Source of the DNA: Stentor roeselii
Taxonomy: Eukaryota; Ciliophora; Heterotrichea; Heterotrichida; Stentoridae
DNA: 64,000 bases
Direction: 5' to 3'
Assembly (NCBI GenBank): GCA_006503475.1
Contig: RSEH01000073.1
Coordinates: 62,001-126,000 of the forward strand
The notes beneath the pieces were generated by a model that made no database searches, was not told the origin of the DNA, and saw only the letters and a program-made list of their open reading frames with translations. How positions within the stretch are numbered: the stretch's first letter is position 1; each line of letters opens with the position of its first letter. Position numbers and translations under genes: made by a program. Below, piece by piece: positions 1 to 8,408 of this stretch.

Positions 1-1
1 T

Positions 2-1243
2 CTAAGGTCATCTCTAAAAACTCTAAAGTTGAAATGTTCAGAAGACCTTCAAGAACTAAAAAAAGACAACTCGTCCTCCATTCAAGACCTGTTGTTTCGC
101 TTCATCGACAACAGTAACTACATGCGAAAACAACTAGAAATTCGCTATCAGGGTATAAACGACGAGATGAATCAAGAATGGGTGAAAAAAATCCAGACCA
201 TTGAGGAAAACATTAACAAACATGCCAACTCATCAAACCTTCAATCACAAGAAAAGCTTCAAGCACAAGAAAAAATCATTGAAAGTCTCAAGTCTTCTCT
301 TCAAACACTAAAAAAAGACCAGAAATCCTCTCAAGAAGAACTCGAAAAATCAAGAAAAAAAAACCAAGACCTTCTCGAAAATCTCTCAAATCTCGAAAAA
401 GACAAGAAAAATTTAGAAGACGCTTTAAAAAAAAATTCCTCAGCTTTCGAAGCACTTCAAGTCGAAATCCGTCGAGAAACTTCAAAACTGAAGCAAAATC
501 ACGAAGCTGAAGTTGAAAAACAACGAAAAGAACTTGAAAAAAAACATTCTCAAGAACTTCAAGAGTTCATTCAAAAGAATAAAACAAAAGATTCCCAAGG
601 AGAACTTTTCATTCGTGAGAAGTTAAAAGAAATCGACTGCTTGAAAGAAGAGGAAGTTTTTCAGATAAAAAAAAAATATCAAGAACTTCTTGACTCGGCT
701 TATCAAGAGACTCAGAATGAAAAAGAAAAAAATTCGAAAATGAAGCAAAAAGTTGCACATTTGGAAGAAGAGGTCCAGACATTGAAGCAGGAACAAATAA
801 AAGTCACTTGCGAGTTTGAGGAAAGAATTCATTTCTTGGAAAAACATTCGAAAATGGAAATTGAGGTTCTTTCATCTCAACTGCAACATGCTGAGACTAA
901 AGATTCGAAACTTGCTAGTCTGGAAATTGAAATTTCTGAGAAAAGTGAAGAAAACTTAGCGTTGAGGAAGGAAAGGGAAAAAATTAGGAATAAGTTAAAG
1001 GAACTTGAAGAAAAAGTGGAAATTCAGGGAAAACATTTTAGGGATCAGGTAAACTTTAAGGATAAGGAAATTGAGTCTTTGAGAAATGTTGTTAATAGAA
1101 GTTATGTGGAAGGGCTTGATCAGGTTAAACGTGCTCAGGAACTTGATTTGGAAACGAAAGAATTGACTAGGCAGGCTAGAAAAGGTACGACTTCAAGGAA
1201 TTCGACTTATTCTTACTCTTCAGAGATTTCGAAGCCGATTTAA
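2..1243 (+). CDS. coiled-coil protein, 3' part only
   Basis: The frame is open from the left edge, so the start lies outside the window and about 413 C-terminal residues are visible. Almost the whole length is heptad-rich and full of Lys, Glu and Gln, which predicts one long coiled coil. The last 40 residues are Ser/Thr/Tyr-rich and look unstructured. There is no recognisable catalytic domain. Proteins of this type are often cytoskeletal or basal-body parts in ciliates, but that is only inference. The TAA stop (1241-1243) abuts the stop of the convergent transporter gene with no spacer. The first half uses A/C-rich codons and the last third G/T-rich ones, a compositional switch seen in many genes here. 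Confidence 0.8.
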   Translation, partial: LRSSLKTLKLKCSEDLQELKKDNSSSIQDLLFRFIDNSNYMRKQLEIRYQGINDEMNQEWVKKIQTIEENINKHANSSNLQSQEKLQAQEKIIESLKSSLQTLKKDQKSSQEELEKSRKKNQDLLENLSNLEKDKKNLEDALKKNSSAFEALQVEIRRETSKLKQNHEAEVEKQRKELEKKHSQELQEFIQKNKTKDSQGELFIREKLKEIDCLKEEEVFQIKKKYQELLDSAYQETQNEKEKNSKMKQKVAHLEEEVQTLKQEQIKVTCEFEERIHFLEKHSKMEIEVLSSQLQHAETKDSKLASLEIEISEKSEENLALRKEREKIRNKLKELEEKVEIQGKHFRDQVNFKDKEIESLRNVVNRSYVEGLDQVKRAQELDLETKELTRQARKGTTSRNSTYSYSSEISKPI

Positions 1244-2377
1244 TTAATTATGTCTTATAACCTTTTCAGGGTGCTCTTGGACCTCGATTGTCGCCATAGG
1301 AAATTCAGCAAATGCCGCTGCGAGTCTTTCTTTCATTTTTTCTCTACTTTCTTCTCGTTTTGCCTGCTTAGCTTTTTTCTTACTATAAGATGATGCCAGA
1401 AGCCCGATAAGAACAATGAAGAGAAAGAAGGCAGAAAGGAAGGTGTTGAGAAGTTTGTCTTTGTTGATGATGAAGCTCAATGCCACTGTGAAAAGTGGAC
1501 GAGCTGCTGCGTAGAGAGCGACTATTGATATTGATGACTTGTGCGTTGCCCAGGTCATTAGACCGTAAGTCACTGCGTAGCCTAACATGATGACAAAGCA
1601 ACAGAACATTATTTCTTTGCAACCATTCAGACTTGTTCCGAGATCATGGAAAGCAACTTGATTGAACCAGTAAGGCTCTAAAATATAGGATATTGTCATG
1701 AAAACAGTTCCTACCAACAAACTCCAAGTTGCCACTACAACTGAACTTAATCCATAGTCAAGTAAAAGTTTTCTCCATAAAATAATCCCTGAAGCATTGC
1801 ATATTGAACTAATAAATAAGAAGGTCACTGGTTTATAAACCATGCCAACTGATTGGCTTTTCAGGAAAATCAAACAAATTGTTCCTGCAATGGAAGTGCA
1901 TAAGCCAATCGTTTTTATCTTTTCGCTTTTTTCGTAACCGCAAATAAGAGCTAAAATTGTTACAAAGATCGGATTTAACAGCATCCATGGAGCTGTAAAT
2001 CGAGGCTCTGATGTTTTTAGGCCTAAGCAAAACATCAGCTGGGTGCAAAAGACGCCTAAGAAGCCTGCCATGAAGTTTAAGAACATGTATTTTCGGTTCC
2101 ATTGGTGAAAAATATCGTCACTTCTACGAACTGCAAACATACACAAGAGCATCATAAGACTTGCTCCAAGATCAGCCTGGACCTCAAAGAAAACCTACCT
2201 TTAATATACGAAGTCGATGCCTACTTTAGCAAAAGCTTTTCTTTTATAATTAATCCAAAGAGCGACAAGCATCTAGTTAACTGTTACTTGCATCATAATA
2301 AAAACAGGATGCGCAACAAGTCTTCTAGATCTAAGATATCCAAGTAAAGAAGGTTTAGCAGCATCGATAATATTCAT
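1244..2377 (-). CDS. EamA/DMT-type multi-pass transporter, paralogue A
   Basis: Three exons: 2377-2288, 2272-2210 and 2194-1244, separated by two 15-nt introns, giving 367 residues. The protein has about ten hydrophobic segments and the pattern of the drug/metabolite transporter superfamily (EamA), including the FTAPWMLLNPIF motif and a repeat-like second half ending ALYAAARPLFTVALSF. Such proteins are usually solute carriers; the substrate cannot be told. The start was chosen because exon 1 (MNIIDAAKPSLLGYLRSRR) aligns with exon 1 of the neighbouring paralogue, and both genes have exons of 30 and 21 codons. The C-terminal tail is charged and cytosolic-looking. It is the head-to-tail neighbour of paralogue B, 82 bp upstream, so the pair arose by tandem duplication. 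Confidence 0.88.
2195..2209 (-). other. 15-nt intron 2 of transporter A
   Basis: GTATATTAAAGGTAG. It contains in-frame stops; removing it joins KVGIDF to VFFEVQADL, matching the paralogue at the same position. A at position 10 fits the shared branch-point position. Confidence 0.93.
2273..2287 (-). other. 15-nt intron 1 of transporter A
   Basis: GTAACAGTTAACTAG. It ends in an in-frame TAG; removal joins FIMMQ to MLVALWINYK. The paralogue has an intron at the same place. Confidence 0.93.
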
Positions 2378-2459
2378 ATTATATCCACCTCTCTAATAAT
2401 GTTAATAGATAGATTCAACAGTAAGAAAATCCTAACAAAACCCTCTCATTAACCACTCA

Positions 2460-3619
2460 TTACCCTAATTTCTGATATTTCGATAGACTTATCTGTCCAA
2501 AACGACTAGATCCATCAAATCCCACTTCTTTAACAACATTCACATTCAACTCATCTTTAAGCCTCGCCTTTTTCGCCTCTCTTTTCTCATCTCTAGTAGT
2601 CCTTCTCTCCATTTCTTTAGAAAAGGCGGCAAGCAGCAGTCCCCCAATGACAAAAAAACTGCAAAAAAATATCAAAAGGTCGATAAAATCAAATCCCCCA
2701 TCAAGCACCAAACTCAAAAAAACAGTGAAAATCGGTCGAGTTGTGGGGTAAAGAGCGATTGTCGATATCGAGGACTTCTGAGTGGCCCAGGTGAGTATCG
2801 CGAAAGTGACAGCATATCCTAAAGCCACCAGAAATAAACATGAAACAATTCCAGAAAGTCCTTGAAAGCTGCTTGATATCGAATAAGAGTCACTCCAATA
2901 CCAAAACTGCTTCAAACAACAGCAAAAAACCATAAAAGCCGCTCCAGAGGCTAAAGTCCAAAAAGTGCAGACTAAAACAGAGACTTCTTCTTGAATCACC
3001 AGTTTTTTCCATATAAAAACAACTGAAGCTGAACTAGCTGAACTGATTAACAAGCAAAAAGTCGCTAAAAGACTTGAAAAGACCTTCGAGGACTTGAAAA
3101 AGTTTAAAATTATCATCCCGATCACCCCTGCTAATGAAATTGCCAAACCGGAGGTCTTTAACTTGTCGCCTTGCTCGTAGTTCAGCAGGATGCCTGAAGA
3201 GATTGTGAATATCGGCGATAACAACATCCAGGGGGCTGTAAAGGCTGGACTTGAAAAGGAAAGACCCAGGCAAAATGAGACTTGAGGAAGAAAAACTCCG
3301 AAAAATCCGGAGATTAGCAAGAGTTTCAATTGATGTGATGATAAATTTTGAAGAATGTCTTTGTGGCTGCGAAAAATCAAGGTGATTGAGGAAATCATTA
3401 AACTTGATAATAGGTCTACACAGGACTCGAAAAATAACTGAATGGGAATTACGAAGTCGACTTTTGTTCTTTTAAAGGCTTTTTGCTTGTAGTTTATCCA
3501 TAAGGCTATCATGAGCTGATTAAAGATACCTGGATTATCACGAATAAGGGATGGGCTATTAGTCTTCGAGTCCTCAGGTAACCTTTTAAGGAAGGTTTCG
3601 CAGAGACTATTGCATTCAT
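2460..3619 (-). CDS. EamA/DMT-type multi-pass transporter, paralogue B
   Basis: Exons 3619-3530, 3515-3453 and 3437-2460 give 376 residues. An uninterrupted 388-codon frame exists from 3626, but its first residues do not match paralogue A. The ATG at 3619 in another frame does: it gives MNAIVSAKPSLKGYLRTRR, and exon sizes of 30 and 21 codons are then identical in the two genes. This needs a 14-nt first intron, or a base missing from the sequence, and a stop-less 15-nt second intron. The protein is a ten-segment membrane carrier with the FTAPWMLLSPIF motif and a charged C-terminal tail. Substrate unknown. It is divergent from the next gene across 202 bp. Confidence 0.85.
3438..3452 (-). other. 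15-nt stop-less intron 2 of transporter B
   Basis: GTAATTCCCATTCAG. It carries no stop, so it hides inside an open frame (residues VIPIQ). Position and exon lengths match intron 2 of paralogue A exactly, and A10 is present. Removing it gives KVDF-LFFES, parallel to GIDF-VFFEV. Confidence 0.85.
3516..3529 (-). other. apparent 14-nt intron 1 of transporter B
   Basis: GTATCTTTAATCAG, 14 nt. It joins FVIIQ to LMIALWINYK at the same place as the 15-nt intron of paralogue A. It is either a 14-nt intron or a 15-nt intron with one base lost (for example from the T run) in the assembly. Confidence 0.7.
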
Positions 3620-3821
3620 TGTGCAAAGTTTTAATTTATTAGGGTTTTAATAGAATTGAGGAGATACGAAAGGATAAATCATTTGTTGATGAATATTAAT
3701 TCATTCTTATCATGTGGAGGTTACTTTGAATTTTCTTCGACAATTCATGAACCATCAAAATTCACCTTTTCTTAACTATTGCTTAATTTTTAAATAATCC
3801 TCCATAACTGGTTTATAATTA

Positions 3822-4769
3822 ATGGGAAGCAGCCCAAGTCATCAACCTGACCCAGAACTCGCATCTCAATTGAGTCTTTTAAGAGCCTACATCCAAGAGC
3901 AGTCATTTAAAAAGTACGAACTGAACAAGCTTCGAATCCGAAACATTCACGTTTCATCCAATACTTCATATAAAGACCTAAAAGAGTCAAAAAACATTCA
4001 AAAAATTACTCAGCACAAGCTTCAAGAATTACACTCAGAGAGACCTTCTCACAACCCAGACCCAACTCGCCAAAGGTCGATTTCCTTGCAGATTCATCCA
4101 AATCATCAAGAGTTTTTAATTCACTCTTTGAATTCTCTTGAAGAATCCTTATTCAATGAACTGTTTTTACAAGATAAAAAATCAGAACAACTCAAAGAAA
4201 AACTTTCAAATCTCAACAAAAGTCTTCAAAGACATCAAGAAAAATTCAAAAAAAATTTGAATGATTTGAAAAGAGTTGTTGACAAGAAGTCGAAATTAAT
4301 TCACAAAAAAAATGTTTCTGAAAAATTCGGAGATTCTACTTTTTTCACTTCGAGAACTGCTGGATTCACTCAAATTTCAGCAGCTGGGGATCAAGGACTT
4401 TCGAATTCATTAAGTAACATTAAAGGACTTGCTTATTTGAAGCCTGAAATCACTGATTTAAAAGGAAAAATGCTTTTAAGAGATGAATTGAAAGATGCTC
4501 TTGAACTTTACTCGAAGAATTATGAAAAAAAAATAATTAAGATTCAGGAACTTAAGAATAAACTGGAAAAGTCTCCGGCTGATGAAATATTTGATGGGAA
4601 GTTCACTGAAAGTGAATTAAAATTGCTGAAAAATAGGATTTTTATACTGGAAAAAGAAGTTGAAAATGAGAAAAGTGAACTTGGGTTTTTAAAGAATATT
4701 TCAATGATTGGTCAGAGGTTTCAGGATTTTCAGGATAGAGATATTGATATGCTAGAGAGAGTTTATTGA
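3822..4769 (+). CDS. coiled-coil protein with myristoylation-type N terminus
   Basis: 315 residues, one exon. The start MGSSPS has Gly2 and Ser6, the usual N-myristoylation pattern, and this supports the chosen ATG. Residues about 95-170 and 215-300 are heptad-rich coiled coils joined by a Ser/Thr/Phe-rich linker. No catalytic motif is visible and I do not recognise the family. If acylated, the protein would be a membrane-tethered scaffold, which is inference. The promoter must lie in the 202 bp shared with the divergent transporter B gene. It ends in TGA. Confidence 0.78.
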   Translation: MGSSPSHQPDPELASQLSLLRAYIQEQSFKKYELNKLRIRNIHVSSNTSYKDLKESKNIQKITQHKLQELHSERPSHNPDPTRQRSISLQIHPNHQEFLIHSLNSLEESLFNELFLQDKKSEQLKEKLSNLNKSLQRHQEKFKKNLNDLKRVVDKKSKLIHKKNVSEKFGDSTFFTSRTAGFTQISAAGDQGLSNSLSNIKGLAYLKPEITDLKGKMLLRDELKDALELYSKNYEKKIIKIQELKNKLEKSPADEIFDGKFTESELKLLKNRIFILEKEVENEKSELGFLKNISMIGQRFQDFQDRDIDMLERVY

Positions 4770-4943
4770 ATTAATCAGGATAATTAGAAATAGTAGATTT
4801 TATTGCTTGATAACCACCTATTAATCATTTTTAGGTTATTTAGTATAACTAAAACCCTCTCAATATTATTCAAAATTCATAAAATGTGTGCCAAATCACT
4901 CACCTACACACTATTCATATTCTAACATCCTAAGCTAATTTAA

Positions 4944-6926
4944 ATGGTAACCCAAGGTACACAAAAAGTAATTTTCCTAGCATCCTTGATTCTTATCCTT
5001 CTGCTAATCCTCCTGTTAATCTTTACTATTTTTTACTACCTGTCCTACCTGACAAGTTCTCCAGGTGCTCTTCTGATATTTCTGCTATGTATTTGGCTTC
5101 TACTGAGACAAATAGTCCACATTCTTGTATTTCCCGGCTCAAGCTGGTTTTGGCTGCGTTCAATCGAGTTAAGTTTTTGTGCAGAGATGTCAATTCAGCT
5201 TTTATTCAAAGTGCAAGACCTTCGTCATTACATTGTTTCAATAAAAACTCAAGAATTCGTGAATATCGATTCTGACATCGTCGGAATGGTTGATTCAATA
5301 ATTTCCACTCTTGGAAAAATATCAACAAAAAAAAAACTCAGCAAGTCTCAAAAACAGTTTCTTTTACTTTTGAGTAGTCTTAAAGATAGCTTGACTGTTA
5401 CTAATCTTGTTATTGATTCGGCTGTTTCTGTCAATTTATGGGATTGGCTTCTGCAAAAACATAAAAGAAGGACTCCTCAAAGTATTGTTTTTGAGGACTA
5501 TCCTGAGCTATCTTCCGTAGAAAAAGTAGTAAAACTTTGCGAATCTCTCGAAGAAAGGCTGCGAATAGCAGCAGGTCGAGTGAGTTGTAAAGACAAAATC
5601 ACAAGATTTTTCTTTGAGGACTTCTTAGGCAATACAGATTTTATGAGAGAAGACCTGATGTCGAGGTTCAAATGTGAATCGTTTTTAGTTGGAGGCAAGA
5701 CCGACTGGTATTTTTCATTTAGTTTGTTAGTGACAGTAAATCCGCAGGGGCCAACAATGATTTACTGCAACCCAAACGCAGGCTTCTACGAGTTTTCCTT
5801 TCATAGAAGCGAATGGTTCGAGTTTTATCATGACCTTGGAATTAACCTCGTCCTTTGGAACTACCCCGGCTATGGAAGATCTGCTGGAACCTCTTCTTTA
5901 AAGAAAATCTTGAATGATGGCCAAGAAATTTTTCAGTTCCTTAGAAATCACAAGGCTGTTCAAGTCATTGGAATTCATGGAGAGTCACTTGGGGGATCCA
6001 TTGCTGCTCAACTTGCTGCTCGTTGTTCAGCTGATTTCTTGTTCGCTGATCGAACTTTTGCATCGCTTTGCAAAACTGCGAGATATAATTTTGGAAAAAT
6101 TGCGTATTTTAGTTTTCGAGGGTCCTGTCAAGAAGACATCGACTCAGTTAAAAACTACCTAGATGTTAAATGCTACAAAGTCATATCTTCTGACTTCAGA
6201 GACTGCATGATAAACGACCTGGCCTCTCTAAAAGTTGGGGTAGCCCAAGAGTTGCTTTTCCCAGACACCAAAAGTTTTCCAGAAACATACATAATGACCA
6301 AAGACGCTTCAATCAACCTTTTAAAGTCTTTAACTCGAATATCAACATTAGTCAGATCACTGAACTCTCTGACATCCTCAAAGTCTTCAACAAATTACAA
6401 ACCACTACAAGAAGACTTGGAGTTATTCGAAAACGAAAGATTTAAAGAAGTGATTCAAAAACTTAAAAATTTGCTTCTTCTTGTCGAAGCTGGAGGCTGT
6501 AGTCTGCTTGATGTGGTCAGATCTAAAAATCCTTTTAAGGCGCTTACTGCATGGATTCTCGTTTTTGATGTTTGGGGGTGCTCGGTGTTTTTGACTAAGA
6601 GCTCTTCTGTACAGAATACTATCAATGTACTTAATAATGTCATGAATGAACTGGAAAATTTAAATGATGTTGAACAGGTTAGAAATGAAGTGGCTCGGAT
6701 CCAGGAAGCTGTTTTCACTCTTAAAAGACATTTCGAGACCAGAATAGAAGCAATAGACTCAAAATCACTTTTCACTTCACAAGAGCTGAAACAAGAAATC
6801 GACTATGAAAATGCAGGCCACCTGATCTCACTTTCTTGTGGACATGCAGGTCCTTTCGGTAACTTTGAAAGACTTTCATACCAGCGTCATTTATCCAAGA
6901 GTAAATTTATTAATTTGATTAGCTAA
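4944..6926 (+). CDS. membrane-anchored alpha/beta hydrolase (ABHD-like)
   Basis: 660 residues. Two hydrophobic segments lie at about residues 8-35 and 40-60, so the protein is membrane-anchored. The hydrolase core starts near residue 260; LWNYPGYGRSAG is the typical oxyanion-side strand and loop, and GIHGESLGGS holds the nucleophile elbow with Ser348. SCGHAGPF (His634) is the likely catalytic His; the acid residue is probably in the ADRTF or TKDAS stretch but cannot be fixed. A 150-residue helical insertion separates the core from the His. The layout resembles ABHD12/13/16-type lipid hydrolases, so a lipid or acyl-ester substrate is plausible. Its TAA overlaps the stop of the convergent R-SNARE gene in a TTAGCTAA palindrome. 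Confidence 0.85.
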   Translation: MVTQGTQKVIFLASLILILLLILLLIFTIFYYLSYLTSSPGALLIFLLCIWLLLRQIVHILVFPGSSWFWLRSIELSFCAEMSIQLLFKVQDLRHYIVSIKTQEFVNIDSDIVGMVDSIISTLGKISTKKKLSKSQKQFLLLLSSLKDSLTVTNLVIDSAVSVNLWDWLLQKHKRRTPQSIVFEDYPELSSVEKVVKLCESLEERLRIAAGRVSCKDKITRFFFEDFLGNTDFMREDLMSRFKCESFLVGGKTDWYFSFSLLVTVNPQGPTMIYCNPNAGFYEFSFHRSEWFEFYHDLGINLVLWNYPGYGRSAGTSSLKKILNDGQEIFQFLRNHKAVQVIGIHGESLGGSIAAQLAARCSADFLFADRTFASLCKTARYNFGKIAYFSFRGSCQEDIDSVKNYLDVKCYKVISSDFRDCMINDLASLKVGVAQELLFPDTKSFPETYIMTKDASINLLKSLTRISTLVRSLNSLTSSKSSTNYKPLQEDLELFENERFKEVIQKLKNLLLLVEAGGCSLLDVVRSKNPFKALTAWILVFDVWGCSVFLTKSSSVQNTINVLNNVMNELENLNDVEQVRNEVARIQEAVFTLKRHFETRIEAIDSKSLFTSQELKQEIDYENAGHLISLSCGHAGPFGNFERLSYQRHLSKSKFINLIS

Positions 6927-7611
6927 CAGTAGGACTAGGCTTCTGATGTTTGCATTTATGAAGGTCGGTTCCACACATAAGTATTACAGAAATGACTATA
7001 ATCGCGATCACGATGACAATAACCAAAAGAATAATTTTGAAGTGTTCAATACAAAAGTGCTTCTTCGCACTATTCGCTTTTTTTTTAAAAACCTTTGCAT
7101 TGACTTCAAGTTCTTCACTCTTCGCAACAAGAATTTCAATTTTTTCACCTCTAGCGATGATTTTTTCGATATTCTGCATCATTATTTCCTGAACATCTCT
7201 GATGTTTTGGTTGATGACTGCAAAGTTATCAAGATGTTCAGGTACACTATATTTGACCATCGAAGCTTTAAGTGTATTCAAGTATTTCTCGTTGATGCTG
7301 AAGGCGATGGCTGAGCTCAGATCTGAGCCGAACTCTTGGATAAGGTTGTCTCGTGTCAAGAAGAGAAAATGATAAGCGAAACGGTTTGAGTAGTCTTTGT
7401 CTGTCATTAGGACTAGTGAGAGACTTTTCGAGTTGTGGTAGTGAAAGATGAATGCATCGTATATGAAGGATTTTGAAGTGTTTTTCTCGGATTTCAACTT
7501 TTCTAGGATTTTTAGACCGAGCAGGTGGAAATTACCTGATGCGAGACTCACTTGGCCGATTGGGGATGGGGATGAGTCGTTGGCTATTAGGAGGTATAAA
7601 AGACCTTTCAT
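6919..7611 (-). CDS. longin-domain R-SNARE (VAMP7-like)
   Basis: 230 residues. Residues about 1-120 form a longin domain (MKGLLYLLIAND... with IQEF..DLSSAI). Residues 130-190 are an R-SNARE helix with the zero-layer Arg154 in IIARGEKIEIL, and a single C-terminal membrane anchor follows at about 192-215. The lumenal tail is short. Family knowledge says it mediates fusion of endolysosomal or secretory vesicles as the R-SNARE of a four-helix complex. A decayed relative lies about 180 bp upstream on the same strand (7800-8330), so this is the surviving copy of a tandem duplication. The 3' end overlaps the hydrolase gene by 8 bp. Confidence 0.93.
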   Translation of the reverse strand: MKGLLYLLIANDSSPSPIGQVSLASGNFHLLGLKILEKLKSEKNTSKSFIYDAFIFHYHNSKSLSLVLMTDKDYSNRFAYHFLFLTRDNLIQEFGSDLSSAIAFSINEKYLNTLKASMVKYSVPEHLDNFAVINQNIRDVQEIMMQNIEKIIARGEKIEILVAKSEELEVNAKVFKKKANSAKKHFCIEHFKIILLVIVIVIAIIVISVILMCGTDLHKCKHQKPSPTVS

Positions 7612-7799
7612 TTTTATGAGAGGATTACAGATTAGGGGAGTTTAGAGCTTTCTGTATGAGAATTAAATTTAGTGTTAGTTAAGTAATGCAATTAGATTTT
7701 ATAAATAAGATTTAAATAACTCATGATTATTTTGGTTGCAGGTTTATAAGAGAGGATTAAGAAGGTAAAATTAAAAAAATCTTCAAGTATCCAATACAT

Positions 7800-8330
7800 A
7801 ATAATTCATTTTTTTCTCCAGTTTTCTTTAAATTTTTGGTTTTTCTTCTAATTGTTTAGTTTTTGAAAGGAGAGATTATATTCTGGACCTTTTTAATTAA
7901 TTGATCTATTAGTTTTAAACACTCTTTTGATATACCTTTCAAAGGTTTGCTCGATATTCATGAGTATTATTAGTTTGGCATCTCAAATAGTGTTATTTAT
8001 TAAGAGGTTGTGTTGGACGTCAGGGGAATTTAATTTGATCATCAACAGTTTTATATTCTGTAAATATTAGCATTGTATTAAAAAGTATAAATTTATTCAA
8101 GTCTTTCTTATATTCTTCTAATAGTTTGTATCTTGTGTTAAAATAAAATCAAAGGTAGTACTATTAGAAGCATCTTTTTCAGTTAATAGAATCAGTGAAA
8201 GGTGGTTGGAATTATCATAATGATATTCTTCATAGACAATAGACTTGAAAATATTTTTTTCATTTTGCATATTCTCTAATAATTTTAACCAATATTACTA
8301 CAATTTCCAGAATCAGATTCACTTGTGCTT
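7800..8330 (-). pseudogene. decayed copy of the R-SNARE gene
   Basis: On the minus strand a piece reading MQNEKNIFKSIVYEEYHYDN and then SLILLTEKDASN (about 8267-8150) matches LKSEKNTSKSFIYDAFIFHY... SLVLMTDKDYSN of the intact R-SNARE. Further along, NNTI, stop, DAKLIILMNIEQTFERYIKR (about 8000-7930) matches NQNIRDVQEIMMQNIEKIIA around the SNARE core. A weak Lys-rich match follows near 7830. The pieces lie in correct order but in different frames and are broken by several stops. No intact start or membrane anchor remains. The zero-layer Arg is not conserved (RYIKR against ARGEK). It is an old tandem duplicate of a host gene. Confidence 0.75.
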
Positions 8331-8408
8331 TAATTAACCCCATCATTTCTTTAATAATAAACTCACTACTCCAAATAAATCCCTATTACCCTGAATATAA
8401 CTTTTATC

